A DNA stretch of 64,000 bases, from assembly GCF_000708205.1 (NCBI RefSeq), contig NW_014575551.1:1-64000 (forward strand), in the 5' to 3' direction. The translations under genes and the position numbers were made by a program. The DNA is from Mixia osmundae IAM 14324 (taxonomy: Eukaryota; Basidiomycota; Mixiomycetes; Mixiales; Mixiaceae). Below the pieces are notes generated by a model. That model did no database searches, was not told the DNA's origin, and saw only the letters and a program-made list of their open reading frames with translations. Below are positions 35,836 through 45,397 of the stretch, in pieces; position 1 is the stretch's first letter, and the number at the start of each line of letters is the position of its first letter.

Positions 35836-36376
35836 ATGAAGATGATCGCTTGCAAGATCATAGCTAGCTTCGCCACCATCAGCTTGGCTCTGGCCGGACC
35901 TGTCTCAATCAAGTCCGCGCACACCCGCACACTCGATAAGCGTGGCTGCTCGGCTAGCAACGCAGTCTCCTTGAGCGTCACCGATACTGATACGAAAGCG
36001 ACTCTCATCAAGCTGCACTGGTGTAGCGAGTACTCGCCCAAAGCCAGTGGCAAGGTGAGCCAGCTCTTCAAATCGTCTTGCAATGCTGAGCGATTTCAAT
36101 CAGATGTTCAACAACTATGACGCACACTCTTCGCTTCACTTTGCATTCCTCTCCGGCGGTGCCGAGACTGAGGGCTTTGCTTTCAACTCGTTCAAGGTCA
36201 CCGGATCAGATGAGAGCAACAAGCCTTTCAAGTTCTTCTTGACCTACTATTTCCAGACTGCGACTGATAAGGTCACTCGCGCTACCGTGGCCGGTCTCGA
36301 CCTCGACGGCAAGAGCCACGACATCGACTACGTACTAGAGCAGGCAGGCACTGTGGTCGGGCCTTGGCCATTCTGA
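35836..36376 (+). CDS. Small secreted protein, LHWC family, array member 3, 163 aa
   Basis: Exons 35836-36054 and 36104-36376. Signal peptide (MKMIACKIIASFATISLALA), LDKRGCSASNAVSLSV, LIKLHWCSEYSPKASGK, then MFNNYDAHSSLHFAFLSGG, FAFNSFKVTG, FKFFLTYYF, LDLDGKSHDIDYVL. It has the same intron position and phase as members 1 and 2 but has diverged from them; its exon 1 end (SPKASGK) is closest to the decayed copy at 476-1025 (APQASGQ). A second in-frame ATG at 35842 is an equally good start. Confidence 0.72.
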
Positions 36377-36815
36377 GCGATATGGTTAGACCTGGCGAGT
36401 GTCTTGTAGCTTCACGAACGATTGCACTTGTTGCTGCCATCCCTCTCAGCTGCCCTGAAATACCGCCCGCAACATCCACTGCGCTACGAAGCGCAGCACG
36501 CCGTGTTCACTTCGGTCGTCACATACAGACGCCCTGGCAGAGCTTTGCTTCCAGCCGGGGATCTAGCTCAGACGGTCGAATATGTCTTGATGCAATAGCA
36601 ATTTTGACGGTGCCGCCGTCCCTGCCGACTCTACCTCGACTGTCCAAGATACGAATCGCGCCACCTGGATCCTAAGATAAGCAAGATCTGGGGCTCGGTG
36701 CAGTTACGCCTCTTCATGGCTTATTTCGAGGGTCGATCGCTACAGATCTCGAGTTGAAGCAGTCCGTGAGTTGGTATAGTAGCGAGCAGCAATCACTCCA
36801 ATACCGACAGACGAG

Positions 36816-37333
36816 ATGAAGGCTTTCGCTACACTTGCAACGACTCTTGCTACATCCGCACTCGCAGCAGCATCGCCCTCGCCGGTCGCTTCAGGCGGTC
36901 TTGCATCATGTTCGGGCGGCAATACGACGGTAACACTGCGCGACTTCAACACCAAACAGGTCGTCTTTCGGTCAGCTTGGCGTATCCGCTTACCAAGAGC
37001 AGGCTACCGGTCAAGTCTGCTTGCTCTGCGCTCGACCGTGCGTGAGGCTGAGCAACGGTGCAGGTTTGGTCCAATCTTTATCCCCAGATGACCGATGGCC
37101 GATTTGCCTACCGTTCCAATGAACCGGTCAAAGGCTTCTCCACCAACCAATTCCAAGTCAGCGGCGTCGGTAGGGGCGGCAAGACCTTTGGCTTCTCAAT
37201 GGCATATCTCTGGCATGGGAACTTGGGAGAGCACTTCATCAAGATCGTCATCATTGAAGGCTTTTCGCTGGATGGCAAGAACGTCGATATTGTCCCAGAT
37301 GTGGTCATTGACGGCACATTGCGGAACGATTGA
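36816..37333 (+). CDS. Small secreted protein, array member 4 (SAW subgroup), 150 aa, splice donor unusual
   Basis: Exons 36816-36998 and 37064-37333. Signal peptide (MKAFATLATTLATSALAAAS), GLASCSGGNTTVTLRDFNTK, VVFRSAW, then WSNLYPQMTDGRFAYRS, FSTNQFQVSG, FGFSMAYLWHGNLGEHF, SLDGKNVDIVPDVVIDG. It is a close duplicate of member 5, but no GT donor keeps the frame. A GC donor (AGA|GCAGGC at 36999) does, giving a 65-nt intron at the family position. Either this copy uses a GC-AG intron or it is losing function. This subgroup lacks the dibasic site. Confidence 0.6.
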
Positions 37334-37549
37334 TTCGATGCAAATGCCCTGTTGCAGCCATGGGCCTGGCTGCATCGTTATGCCTCCTCTGTGCAGCATT
37401 GAGACTGGTAGCTCTCTGATATCTGACACATTCGGTGCTCGCGCCAAACCCTGCGGTAGGCTTCGGATACGTCGAAACTTGTCGGCGAGGCTGCAAGGCT
37501 TTTCGGTTAATCGAAGCAAGGCTGATAGCACTGTACAACGACAACCGGA

Positions 37550-38076
37550 ATGAAGTTCATCGCCGCTGCAGCCGCTGTCTCTGCTGCGATCACGCTCGTG
37601 ACAGCCTCGGTAACATCGGTCGCACCAAGCGGTCTCGCTTCCTGCTCGGGCGGTAATACGACGGTGACTCTGCGTGACTTCGATACCAATCAAGTCGTGT
37701 TCCGTTCGGCTTGGTGTATTCGCTATCAGGTACAGACCAACGGTCAGGTCTGTTTGGTCTACTACCGACGAGGCGCCAGGCTGACGCAAGAGCGTAGGTC
37801 TGGTCCAATCTCTACGCACAGATGAAAAACGCCCAGTTCCGCTTTCTGCCCGGCAAACCTCTCCAGGAGTGGTCGATCAACGAATTCGACGTCGCCGGCG
37901 TGGACAGTGCTGGCAAGACTGTCAGCTTCTACCTCGCCTATCTCTGGCGCGGCGATCTCGGAGAGCACTACATCAAGTATGCCACTGTTCAGGGCTTTAG
38001 ACTCGACGGCAAGGACATCTATGTGGCCCATGATGTCGTCATCGATGGCACTCCGCGTAACGGCTGGCCTGCATAG
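37550..38076 (+). CDS. Small secreted protein, array member 5 (SAW subgroup), 152 aa
   Basis: Exons 37550-37729 and 37798-38076, with a canonical GT donor (CAG|GTACAG). Signal peptide (MKFIAAAAAVSAAITLVTAS), GLASCSGGNTTVTLRDFDTN, SAWCIRYQ joined to VWSNLYAQMKNAQFRF, SINEFDVAGVDSAGKTVSFY, YLWRGDLGEHYIKYATV, RLDGKDIYVAHDVVIDG. The second half aligns with members 1-3 (a Phe- or Trp-centred segment, then [GA]xxxxG/K, then a hydrophobic strand), which is why I place all seven genes in one family. Confidence 0.72.
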
Positions 38077-38272
38077 CTTCTCATTCTGTCCATGCAAGTT
38101 GTATACGCAGATGAAGAGGCCATGACGAGCGACAGTGTCGCTGATCCGATCAGAATGGTGAGAGACTCAAAGGCTCGAGCTGAGCAGGTAATCAAGCGCT
38201 TTGTTGGATTCGACGCGACAACCCAGTCGACCCGTCGACTCAGGTCTTACCACTTGCTTGGACTTCCTCGCG

Positions 38273-39327
38273 ATGCAGCGTGCGATATGCAGATCGCACA
38301 AGCATCTCTGCCTTCCATCGATCAGCTCCCGCGCAGCTTCTTCTGCAGCAGATACGTGGCGAACCAGTCTTGCTTCGTTCAAAAGACGGCGACGAGAAAA
38401 AGAGGCTCATCGGCCTCTCGAACGGCCTAAGCTGGCCACAAAGGATGCACCTCGCCCACCAGTCACGCTCGATAGGCGGCGGAGATACATCCTCTACGAG
38501 AGCGATAAGTATCTCGGCGTGTACAAGCCTGCAGGACTCGCAACAGCGCCGCAAAATGATTCAACCCAGACTGATAAAGAGTCGTGGCACGCGTATCTGA
38601 CTCTGCTGGGGTCACAATGCGGACAGCCCGTAGAGACGCTGAGGAGCATCCATCGACTGGACAAGACCACCTCTGGCGTTCTCTTACTTGCAAAGGGTCC
38701 AGTGGCTGCGCGCATCATGTCGCGTCAGTTCGCAGACGGCGTGATCAGCAAAGAGTACATCGCTCTGGCCATCAGCTTCGTGCGGCCGAGTCAGACCCAT
38801 GAATGGATGTCTCTGAGCGGCGCTGTCGGCCAGCCTGCGCGTGCGGCTCAAACGATGTACCGCATACTGGCCGTGCAAAAGTTGCCCGACTGCTTTCTTT
38901 GTTTGCTGTCGCTTCGACCGCAACAAGGACGGAAACACCAAATCAGACTTCATCTGGCATCTGCACAGATCTACATACTCGGAGAACATCGCTATATCAG
39001 AGAAAGCAAGCGGCAAGTCATGAACGCGCTCAGCAAGCAATTCGGCCTTGATGCGGTGCACCGTATACTGCTCCATGCCCATCGCGTGACTTTCGACGTA
39101 AGCGATCTGCCAAGCGAGAAGCATCTTGTATGACGAGCAGACGTGTACAGGAATGGGTGCGAGGACCGACGAAAGCGCGACAAGAACGCATGACGGTGAC
39201 TGCTCCATTGCGCGACCTATTGTCGCCTCGACAACTCGATCAGCTACCTCAAGACTTTCATGCTGCTTTGCAGTTCCTAGAAACAGACGAAGTACATTCG
39301 CAAAGCACAACTGCGTCTACGAAGTGA
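38273..39327 (+). CDS. RluA-family pseudouridine synthase, probably mitochondrial, 333 aa
   Basis: Exons 38273-39097 and 39151-39327. The first 50 residues are Arg/Ser-rich without acidic residues, like a mitochondrial presequence. Catalytic motif SIHRLDKTTSGVLLLAKG carries the Asp of RluA enzymes; the substrate-loop motifs KPAGLATAPQ, ISKEYIALA and GRKHQIRLHLAS follow. Intron 39098-39150 joins HAHRVTF to the C-terminal strand region; reading straight through would stop after HLV. It isomerises uridine in a structured RNA; the target cannot be told. Confidence 0.85.
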
Positions 39328-39402
39328 CGAAAGAGCCCTGCTCGAGCGTGCAAAGGTCCATAATGATATGGCGTAAAGTCCGTGAAAGGTGCGAAAGAAT
39401 GC

Positions 39403-40483
39403 TCATGATGAGCCAGCGGGTGCGGAGGTCGCGGGCGCGGTGGTCGCGGGCGCAGTGGTCGCGCCAGGTGCTGGCTTGCCGAGAATCTTGACGCCCTTTG
39501 CGAGCTTGTAGGCCTTCATGGTAAAGTCGACGACGGTCTCGTTGGATGTCCAGTGACCGTGTTTGTCCTTCTTGACGCCGCCGCAGAATGCATGAGCAGT
39601 GTGCTTCGCTCGGTCGTGCGAGCTCAGATCGAGTCTATGGTGATAGCCGAGAGGTCCGACGTAGCTGTGCGTGTGTCAGACTGGCGCATCAGATTGATAG
39701 CGGCTTGGACGTACTCGACGCAGGCAGCGTGCCAGACGTATGCAAACGCTTGTACGCCCTCAAACGACGAGGGATATTTGATCAAGTAATCTCTTGCGGG
39801 CACAGTAGAGTTCGGTAGCGTTGTGCTGTTCGACACTGTTACTGCCTTTGAGTATGAAGCGAGTCTAGCTGTCTTTGCTTTCTTTGCAACAGCTGCACGA
39901 GCGGCTGCCTTTTTCGCTGCTGCCTTTCTTGCTGCTGCTTTCTTCTTTGCTGCCGTAGTAGCCGGTGTATCGACAATCTTCCATCCTATCGCTTTCGCGG
40001 CGGGTTGAGTAAAGTCTTTGACGGGAGACCAGCTATGCCCTAACACGACAATGCGTTAGCCCTGTCAATGACCATATTGAAGCTTGGGACGTACAGAGGC
40101 CCTTTGAGTCTTTCTGAATGCCGTGACAGTAGGCGCCGACGTAGCCCTGACTATCGGGAACCATCAGTGGAATGCTGTGATGGTAGCCGAGCGGTCCAAC
40201 GTAGCTGTACAAGTGATGACCTTGTCAGTGCCTGAGCGGATGGTGATCAACAAAGAGCACTTACTTGACACACTGGTTCCTCCATGCGCCGCTGAACGTG
40301 ACGATGGACATGCCTTTTGGAATCTGTGCCATTGTTGTCAGTAGGGTCCAGGCAAGGACAAAGACAACAGAGGCGTACCTGGACTTTGTACATACCGCCC
40401 GTGACGGGACCGTTGCCGTAATAAACATTGGCAGAGGCGACGGCTGCTGAGCCGAGGATGGCTACTGCGACGGTAGCGATCAT
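39403..40483 (-). CDS. Secreted protein with two homologous modules, 286 aa
   Basis: Exons 40483-40379, 40323-40265, 40204-40095, 40039-39715, 39664-39403. A signal peptide (MIATVAVAILGSAAVASA) is followed by module 1 (AWRNQCVNYVGPLGYHHSIP, AYCHGIQKDSKGLWHSWSPV, KAIGWKI), a Lys/Ala linker (KKKAAARKAAAKKAAARAAV), and module 2 (VWHAACVDYVGPLGYHHRLD, AFCGGVKKDKHGHWTSNETV, LAKGVKIL). The tail is a Pro/Ala/Thr repeat coded by a 12-nt minisatellite. An intron interrupts the same codon, in the same phase, after CV in both modules, so the duplication carried the intron with it. The function is unknown; it is not obviously related to the 34-38 kb family. Confidence 0.72.
39416..39473 (-). repeat. 12-nt minisatellite in coding sequence
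   Basis: Degenerate tandem copies of a GCCCGCGACCAC-like unit, coding an ATTAPATTAPAT-type tail at the C-terminus of the two-module secreted protein. Confidence 0.7.
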
Positions 40484-40814
40484 GTTGTTGACAGGCCGAG
40501 AATGAATGTGATGGATGCGATGCAAGGATGTTGTTTTGCGAATGAGGCGTCGAAGGCTACGACGATGGTGGTGGTTTGTTGTTCGACTGCTTGTGAGTCG
40601 CGAGCTGACTGGTGACCTGACCCGTCAGTGTCTTGATATGCGTTAGCAGACAAAAGCCTACCAGATGAACGGACCGGGGACAGAAGGTGATGACGAGGGA
40701 AGAAGGAGAGCTTCTTTTGATATAATTTGAGTTTCCCTTCTCCGAGAATAGCGCGAACGCGTCGAGCATGTGACTCCGCAGTACTCTATGTTACAACATT
40801 TTTGCCGCTAGGAC

Positions 40815-43023
40815 CTAAGCGCCATTGATATTACCGGCCGCCTGCGAGGCGATCGATAGCTTCGTCAAGTCAGACAAGTCGTCTTGCGTCTCAATGAGCT
40901 TAGTGATCTTGCCGATCCCTGTGAGACGCGCACAGGCGTCGATCAGCCCTGCGAGGGAGCACAAAGCACAAAGACGGACCGATTGTTTTGCCTTCGTCTC
41001 GCAACGTGAAACGTCCAAGCTGTGGATGATCCTCGAAGCGTTCGACGCAGACGGGCGCGGCAATCTCGAGCAGAGCGATAATCTTTTGTCCTTTCTTTGC
41101 AAATTGGGGCGGCTTCTTTGACTTTTTGCCCGTCTTCTTGTCGTAGTAGTGCAACAGAGCCTGATACACGATCAGTTTGTGCCACGACCAAGACTTGTGA
41201 GGCGTACAGTCAGCGTCACTTCTTCTGTGGCGGTGTGGACATGCATGACTGCGCTGTAGCCGGCGCAGATGATGTTCTTGTGATCAAGAATGACAAGCTG
41301 GGCTTCGAGTTGGGTGACTGCGTGGACGGGCTTGGCAGGATCGGTGAGGACAAAGCCGCTCATGACTTCGTCGTCGTCGACGCCACGCAGTCGAACGCGT
41401 ACGTTGTCGCCGCAGTACGCCAGAGGGATCTCATCCTCCATCTCGTTGTAGATTGCAGCTACCTCCACCGCGTGCTGCGCAGGACATCAGCATCTGGCCA
41501 GCATACAGAAGTGAGTTCGGAACGGACCCTGTTGGGCATGAGGACGAGAGGTTGGCCTTTGCGCAGATGACCGCTTTCTACCTTGCCGACGACAACGGTA
41601 CCCATGTCCTTGTACTTTTCCGAGATTGGCATCATCATGGGCGCGTTGACTTTACGATCAAGCAAGGGCATCTCGTCCAAGAAAGTCAAGAGTGGCGGTC
41701 CGTCAAACCACGGACAGACGGATTTACCGACGGATTCCTTCAGATTGGCACCGGTATAGGCAGACACGGGAATGAAGGTGACGTCGGTCTTGAGTGAGAA
41801 GCCAGACTGACGGATGAAGAGACCGAGCTTGTTGACGATCTCGTCGTATCTCTCTTTTGACCATTCGACAGTCGGGTCGTCCATCTTGTTGATGACGACG
41901 ATGAGTCTCTGCACACCGGCAGTCTTGACGAGCATGACGTGCTCCCGTGTCTGTCCGCCCTTCTCGAAGCCGGTCTCGAATTCGCCTTTTCGCGCAGAGA
42001 TGACCTGTAGGCGGCTCAGCCTTGCTTTGTGTCGGATGCAAGAATGTCACGCACGAGTATGGCAACGTCTGCCTGTGCAGCACCACTGATCATGCTAGGC
42101 ACAAATGTCTTATGGCCGGGCGCGTCGAGAATGGTGTAGCGCCGCGCTGGCGTCTCAAAGTAGGCACGACCGACTTCGACAGTCTTGCCCTTTGCGCGTT
42201 CTTGGGGTGTCGAGTCGAGCGCCCAAGAAAGGTACCATGACTCTCTGCCGGCTTCCTTTGCCTCTCGCTCGTACTTTTCCATCGTTCGCTTGTCCTGAAC
42301 AGCCGCGTATGAGTGCATGGACGGTAGAAGACGGGCAGGTGGACCTACGACCATGTCGCAGAGGTAGAGGATGTTGCCGCCCATGGTGGACTTGCCGGCA
42401 TCGACATGACCAATGAAGACGACGTTGACGTGCGATTTGCCGGCTGCTCGGCCACGATCCCGTCAGCACAGGTCAGCACACGCGAGCGAGCGAGACCGAC
42501 GTTGTTCGCCGTTCTGCGTGCCGTAGAGATCCTTCATGGTTTCCTCATCTGCGGCAGCTTTCTGCTCTGCCAGGATGGCATCTGCAGTGATGGTCTCTTG
42601 CGTCTTTGGCGTAGCTGATCCGCTCGCCGAAGCACTCGCAGCGGGTGTTCGGGTCGGTGCTACGTCCTGCTTGGGCTGTGCTTTGGGCGGAGGCGTGGCT
42701 TGTGCCGCGGTCGGCCGGCTGCCTATGCTGAGTGATTTGGGCTGGGCGACCGAGCCGGGCGATGGACCTGTGGATCTACTCGCTCCGCCTATAGATAGCG
42801 TCTTGGGTTCTGCTACTGCGCCTGGTGCAGCTGCAGGCAGAGAGGGCGCAGTCGAAGCTGGCTGACCGGGCAGAGGAGGTGCATCAGCTTGATCGTCCCA
42901 GTCGTCTGCTACATCCTGCTGCCTGCTGGCTGGCTTTGGCTGCTGAGCTGGCTGGGAGAACGGCAGTCTGAAGCCACCTCCACCGGGCACAAAGGAGGCT
43001 GCTCCTGCAGACAGACCCGACAT
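40815..43023 (-). CDS. SUP35: Translation termination factor eRF3, 627 aa
   Basis: Exons 43023-42501, 42443-42352, 42294-42055, 42004-41528, 41474-41208, 41160-40980, 40918-40815. The ~175-residue N-terminal part starts MSGLSAGAASFVPGGGG (a short SFVPG element like those that bind poly(A)-binding protein), and is Pro/Ala/Ser-rich without the Gln/Asn repeats of the yeast prion domain. GTPase motifs: GHVDAGKST, DAPGHKTFVPSMISGAAQAD, NKMDD. Domains 2 and 3 follow (VEVAAIYNEMEDE, KKSKKPPQFAKKGQK, GRFTLRDEGKTIGIGKITKL). eRF3 is the GTPase partner of eRF1. The start codon overlaps the most upstream ATG of the Ras gene on the other strand. Confidence 0.94.
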
Positions 43024-43162
43024 GGCTAGCGAGTCGAGTCTCAAAAATTTCAGGGAGCGAGACGAGGAGGAGGACGACGCGTGCTTTGCCACTGGCCAGC
43101 CGAGCGAGTCTCAGGACGAGAGGGGCCCCTTCACTGTCCGTCCCACCACGCCCAAGACCTCG

Positions 43163-43993
43163 ATGGCAGGAGGCAAGGCACAGGCGGCAGACAAGAGCCG
43201 CAACATCACGCTCGTCATCGTGGGAGACGGCGGCACGGGCAAGTCGAGTTGCACGTTGCGATTCGTACGCCCAGACGAGGACACCTTTACTCAGGAGTAC
43301 GACCCCACCGTTGAGGATTCGTACTCTGCCACGAGGACTGTAGACGGTCAGACTTGGCATGTAGAGGTCATAGACACCGCCGGACAGGAGGAGTACCAAG
43401 ATCTGTGGCAGGACCAAGTCGTGAAGCAGGGTGATGGCTTCGCGCTCGTCTACGATGTTGCCTCTGCCGCTTCACTCGACAGGCTCTCCTTCTTCCTGGA
43501 CAAGATACGCAGGGTGAAGTGCCTCGAGGATCGAAGACCGACGTCTGCCAACACGCCGGAGAACAACCCGTTCACGTTTGTGCTGATGGGCAACAAGTGC
43601 GATCTGCCGACGACACAGCGGCAGGTGACAGCCTCACAAGGCATGGCCTTTGCTCGTGCAGGCGGTGGCCTCTTCACGGAGACTTCTGCAAAGACAAACG
43701 TCAACGTACAAAACGCATTCGACTCGCTCATCCGCGCCGTCATCAGAGCGCGACAAGCACAAGCGAACTCAAAGGCGCCCATCAACCCTAATGCCGGCTT
43801 CCTCGCACAACAGGCAGAGCAACATCAGCAACAGCAAGAGAAGCAATCCTCTGCACAGCCTAGATTCGTAGAAGATCTGCCGCAGACACCGAGGAAGAAG
43901 AACCCAAGCCTTGCGCTCGGTGCGAGAGAGTCGACCTACACCCGTACAGAGGCAGACACTCATAGTGGCGGATGCAAGTGTATCATCTCATAG
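43163..43993 (+). CDS. Ras-family small GTPase with CaaX box, 276 aa
   Basis: A single exon. G1 GDGGTGKS (residues 21-28), effector loop QEYDPTVEDSY, DTAGQEEYQDLWQ, GNKCDLP and ETSAK are all intact, as in Ras/Rap-type proteins; the C-terminus GGCKCIIS gives a CaaX farnesylation site with a neighbouring Cys for palmitoylation. A Gln-rich hypervariable region makes it much longer than the ~190 residues of mammalian Ras. An in-frame ATG lies 47 codons upstream (43022) and would give 323 aa, but that start overlaps the SUP35 start codon and the extra residues are acidic and unlike Ras, so I prefer 43163. Which Ras orthologue this is cannot be settled by eye. Confidence 0.88.
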   Translation: MAGGKAQAADKSRNITLVIVGDGGTGKSSCTLRFVRPDEDTFTQEYDPTVEDSYSATRTVDGQTWHVEVIDTAGQEEYQDLWQDQVVKQGDGFALVYDVASAASLDRLSFFLDKIRRVKCLEDRRPTSANTPENNPFTFVLMGNKCDLPTTQRQVTASQGMAFARAGGGLFTETSAKTNVNVQNAFDSLIRAVIRARQAQANSKAPINPNAGFLAQQAEQHQQQQEKQSSAQPRFVEDLPQTPRKKNPSLALGARESTYTRTEADTHSGGCKCIIS

Positions 43994-44038
43994 CCAGCTC
44001 TCGTGGGCATCGCTATTGTAAAAACAGGTTGTATGTTA

Positions 44039-45226
44039 TCAGACACCACTTCTCCCGTGCCGCGGCACAATCTTGAGACTAAAGTCGACATGACTCACAG
44101 ACTGATGTACCGACGATGTCGAGATGATGTCCACATCTGCCATCGCCATCAGCCAAGCCAGTCCGCAGTTGAGCTTGTAGCGCACGCGGTAGCAGGTGCG
44201 AGGACAGGTTATCCTCGGTGATGCCGCCACTCATCTCGATGAGGAACTCGCGCGTGTGAGGTCCATCAGCGTGCCGGGCGCTGTATTGCTCCTTCAGCTT
44301 GTGGCTCGACGTTTTGAGTTGGTCGGGCGTGAAATTGTCGAGCATGATAACATCTGCCCCTGCCTCTATGGCCTGTATCGCTTCTTGCTCTGACGTACAT
44401 TCGACATCTATCCTCAATGAGAATCCGCAAACGGATCGCGCGGCTGCGATCGCGTCTGGTATAGAGCCTATTCCCTGGTAAGCCGACAAGTGCATCAGGT
44501 GAGGGCGAAGAAGCACACCCTTTGACCAGATGTGATTGTCCTTGAGCATGACCATGCTACTCAGATCATATCGATGCGCATCGATGCCACCGACGATCAT
44601 GCCATACTTTTCAACGAGCCTGAATCCAGGCGTCGTCTTGCGTGTACCTGCAATGATGCCCTTCCAGCCTGCTCGTTTGGCTTGATCGGCCAATCTGAAC
44701 GATCTGTCCGCATTCGCTCCTCAGCTGGATCCACAATGGCTCGGATGACTCGACCGACTTGGTAGCAATGCCTGAGCACCTCGCCAGTGTATTGAGGGCG
44801 ACTCGCTCGCCTAGTAAGATGTGTCTTGCTTTCCCTCTGACTCTCGCTACCTCGACCTTCCCCTGCGGCTTGAAGTACGTCCCCTCGTCGAGACGCCATT
44901 GCACACTGACTCGTGATCTCAACGTAAGCGCTTGCCAATGAGATCAAGTCTTACGTGCAACCTAGCTGAGCAAATACTTCGTCAAAGAAGGGTCGACCGG
45001 CGAGCATACCCTGTCTGGATGCATGAGCACACAAGACAAGCGCAGCATTGAAGCACACCTCTGATTTGCCATAGAGGATCGCTTCTTCCTCAGATTCACC
45101 GACGACGAAACCGCCATAGTCGAAGCTCGGGGTGTCCTCAGCTAGCCAACTCGTGATGATGGCTCTCCATGAAGGGGGCAGCAGATGAGCGAGATCGCCG
45201 AGCTTGGCGGCAGCAGCAGGGGCCAT
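44039..45226 (-). CDS. QPT1: Nicotinate-nucleotide pyrophosphorylase (quinolinate PRTase), 324 aa
   Basis: Exons 45226-44955, 44905-44759, 44694-44519, 44467-44186, 44136-44039. Landmarks: [126 protein letters not shown]. It converts quinolinate and PRPP to nicotinate mononucleotide in de novo NAD synthesis. Full length for the family. It is convergent with the Ras gene (45 bp between stops). Confidence 0.93.
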
Positions 45227-45397
45227 ATCGATGTCAGAGACGCGTCCAAGAAAAAGTCAGAGCGCATCCGCAAGGTCGTGAGGACAGATGGATTTGTCTA
45301 GGCTATACAACGAGTATGATGGGAGCGTGCAAAGAAATGTCCATTAGCTGCTACCGTGAGAGCTAGTCCGATGAGATGGGCCCGCCGTGTCGCAATC

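Noticed and set aside
37095-37553. 152-codon plus-strand ORF overlapping array members 4 and 5
   Set aside because: It lies in a different frame over the conserved second exon of member 4 and crosses intergenic DNA.
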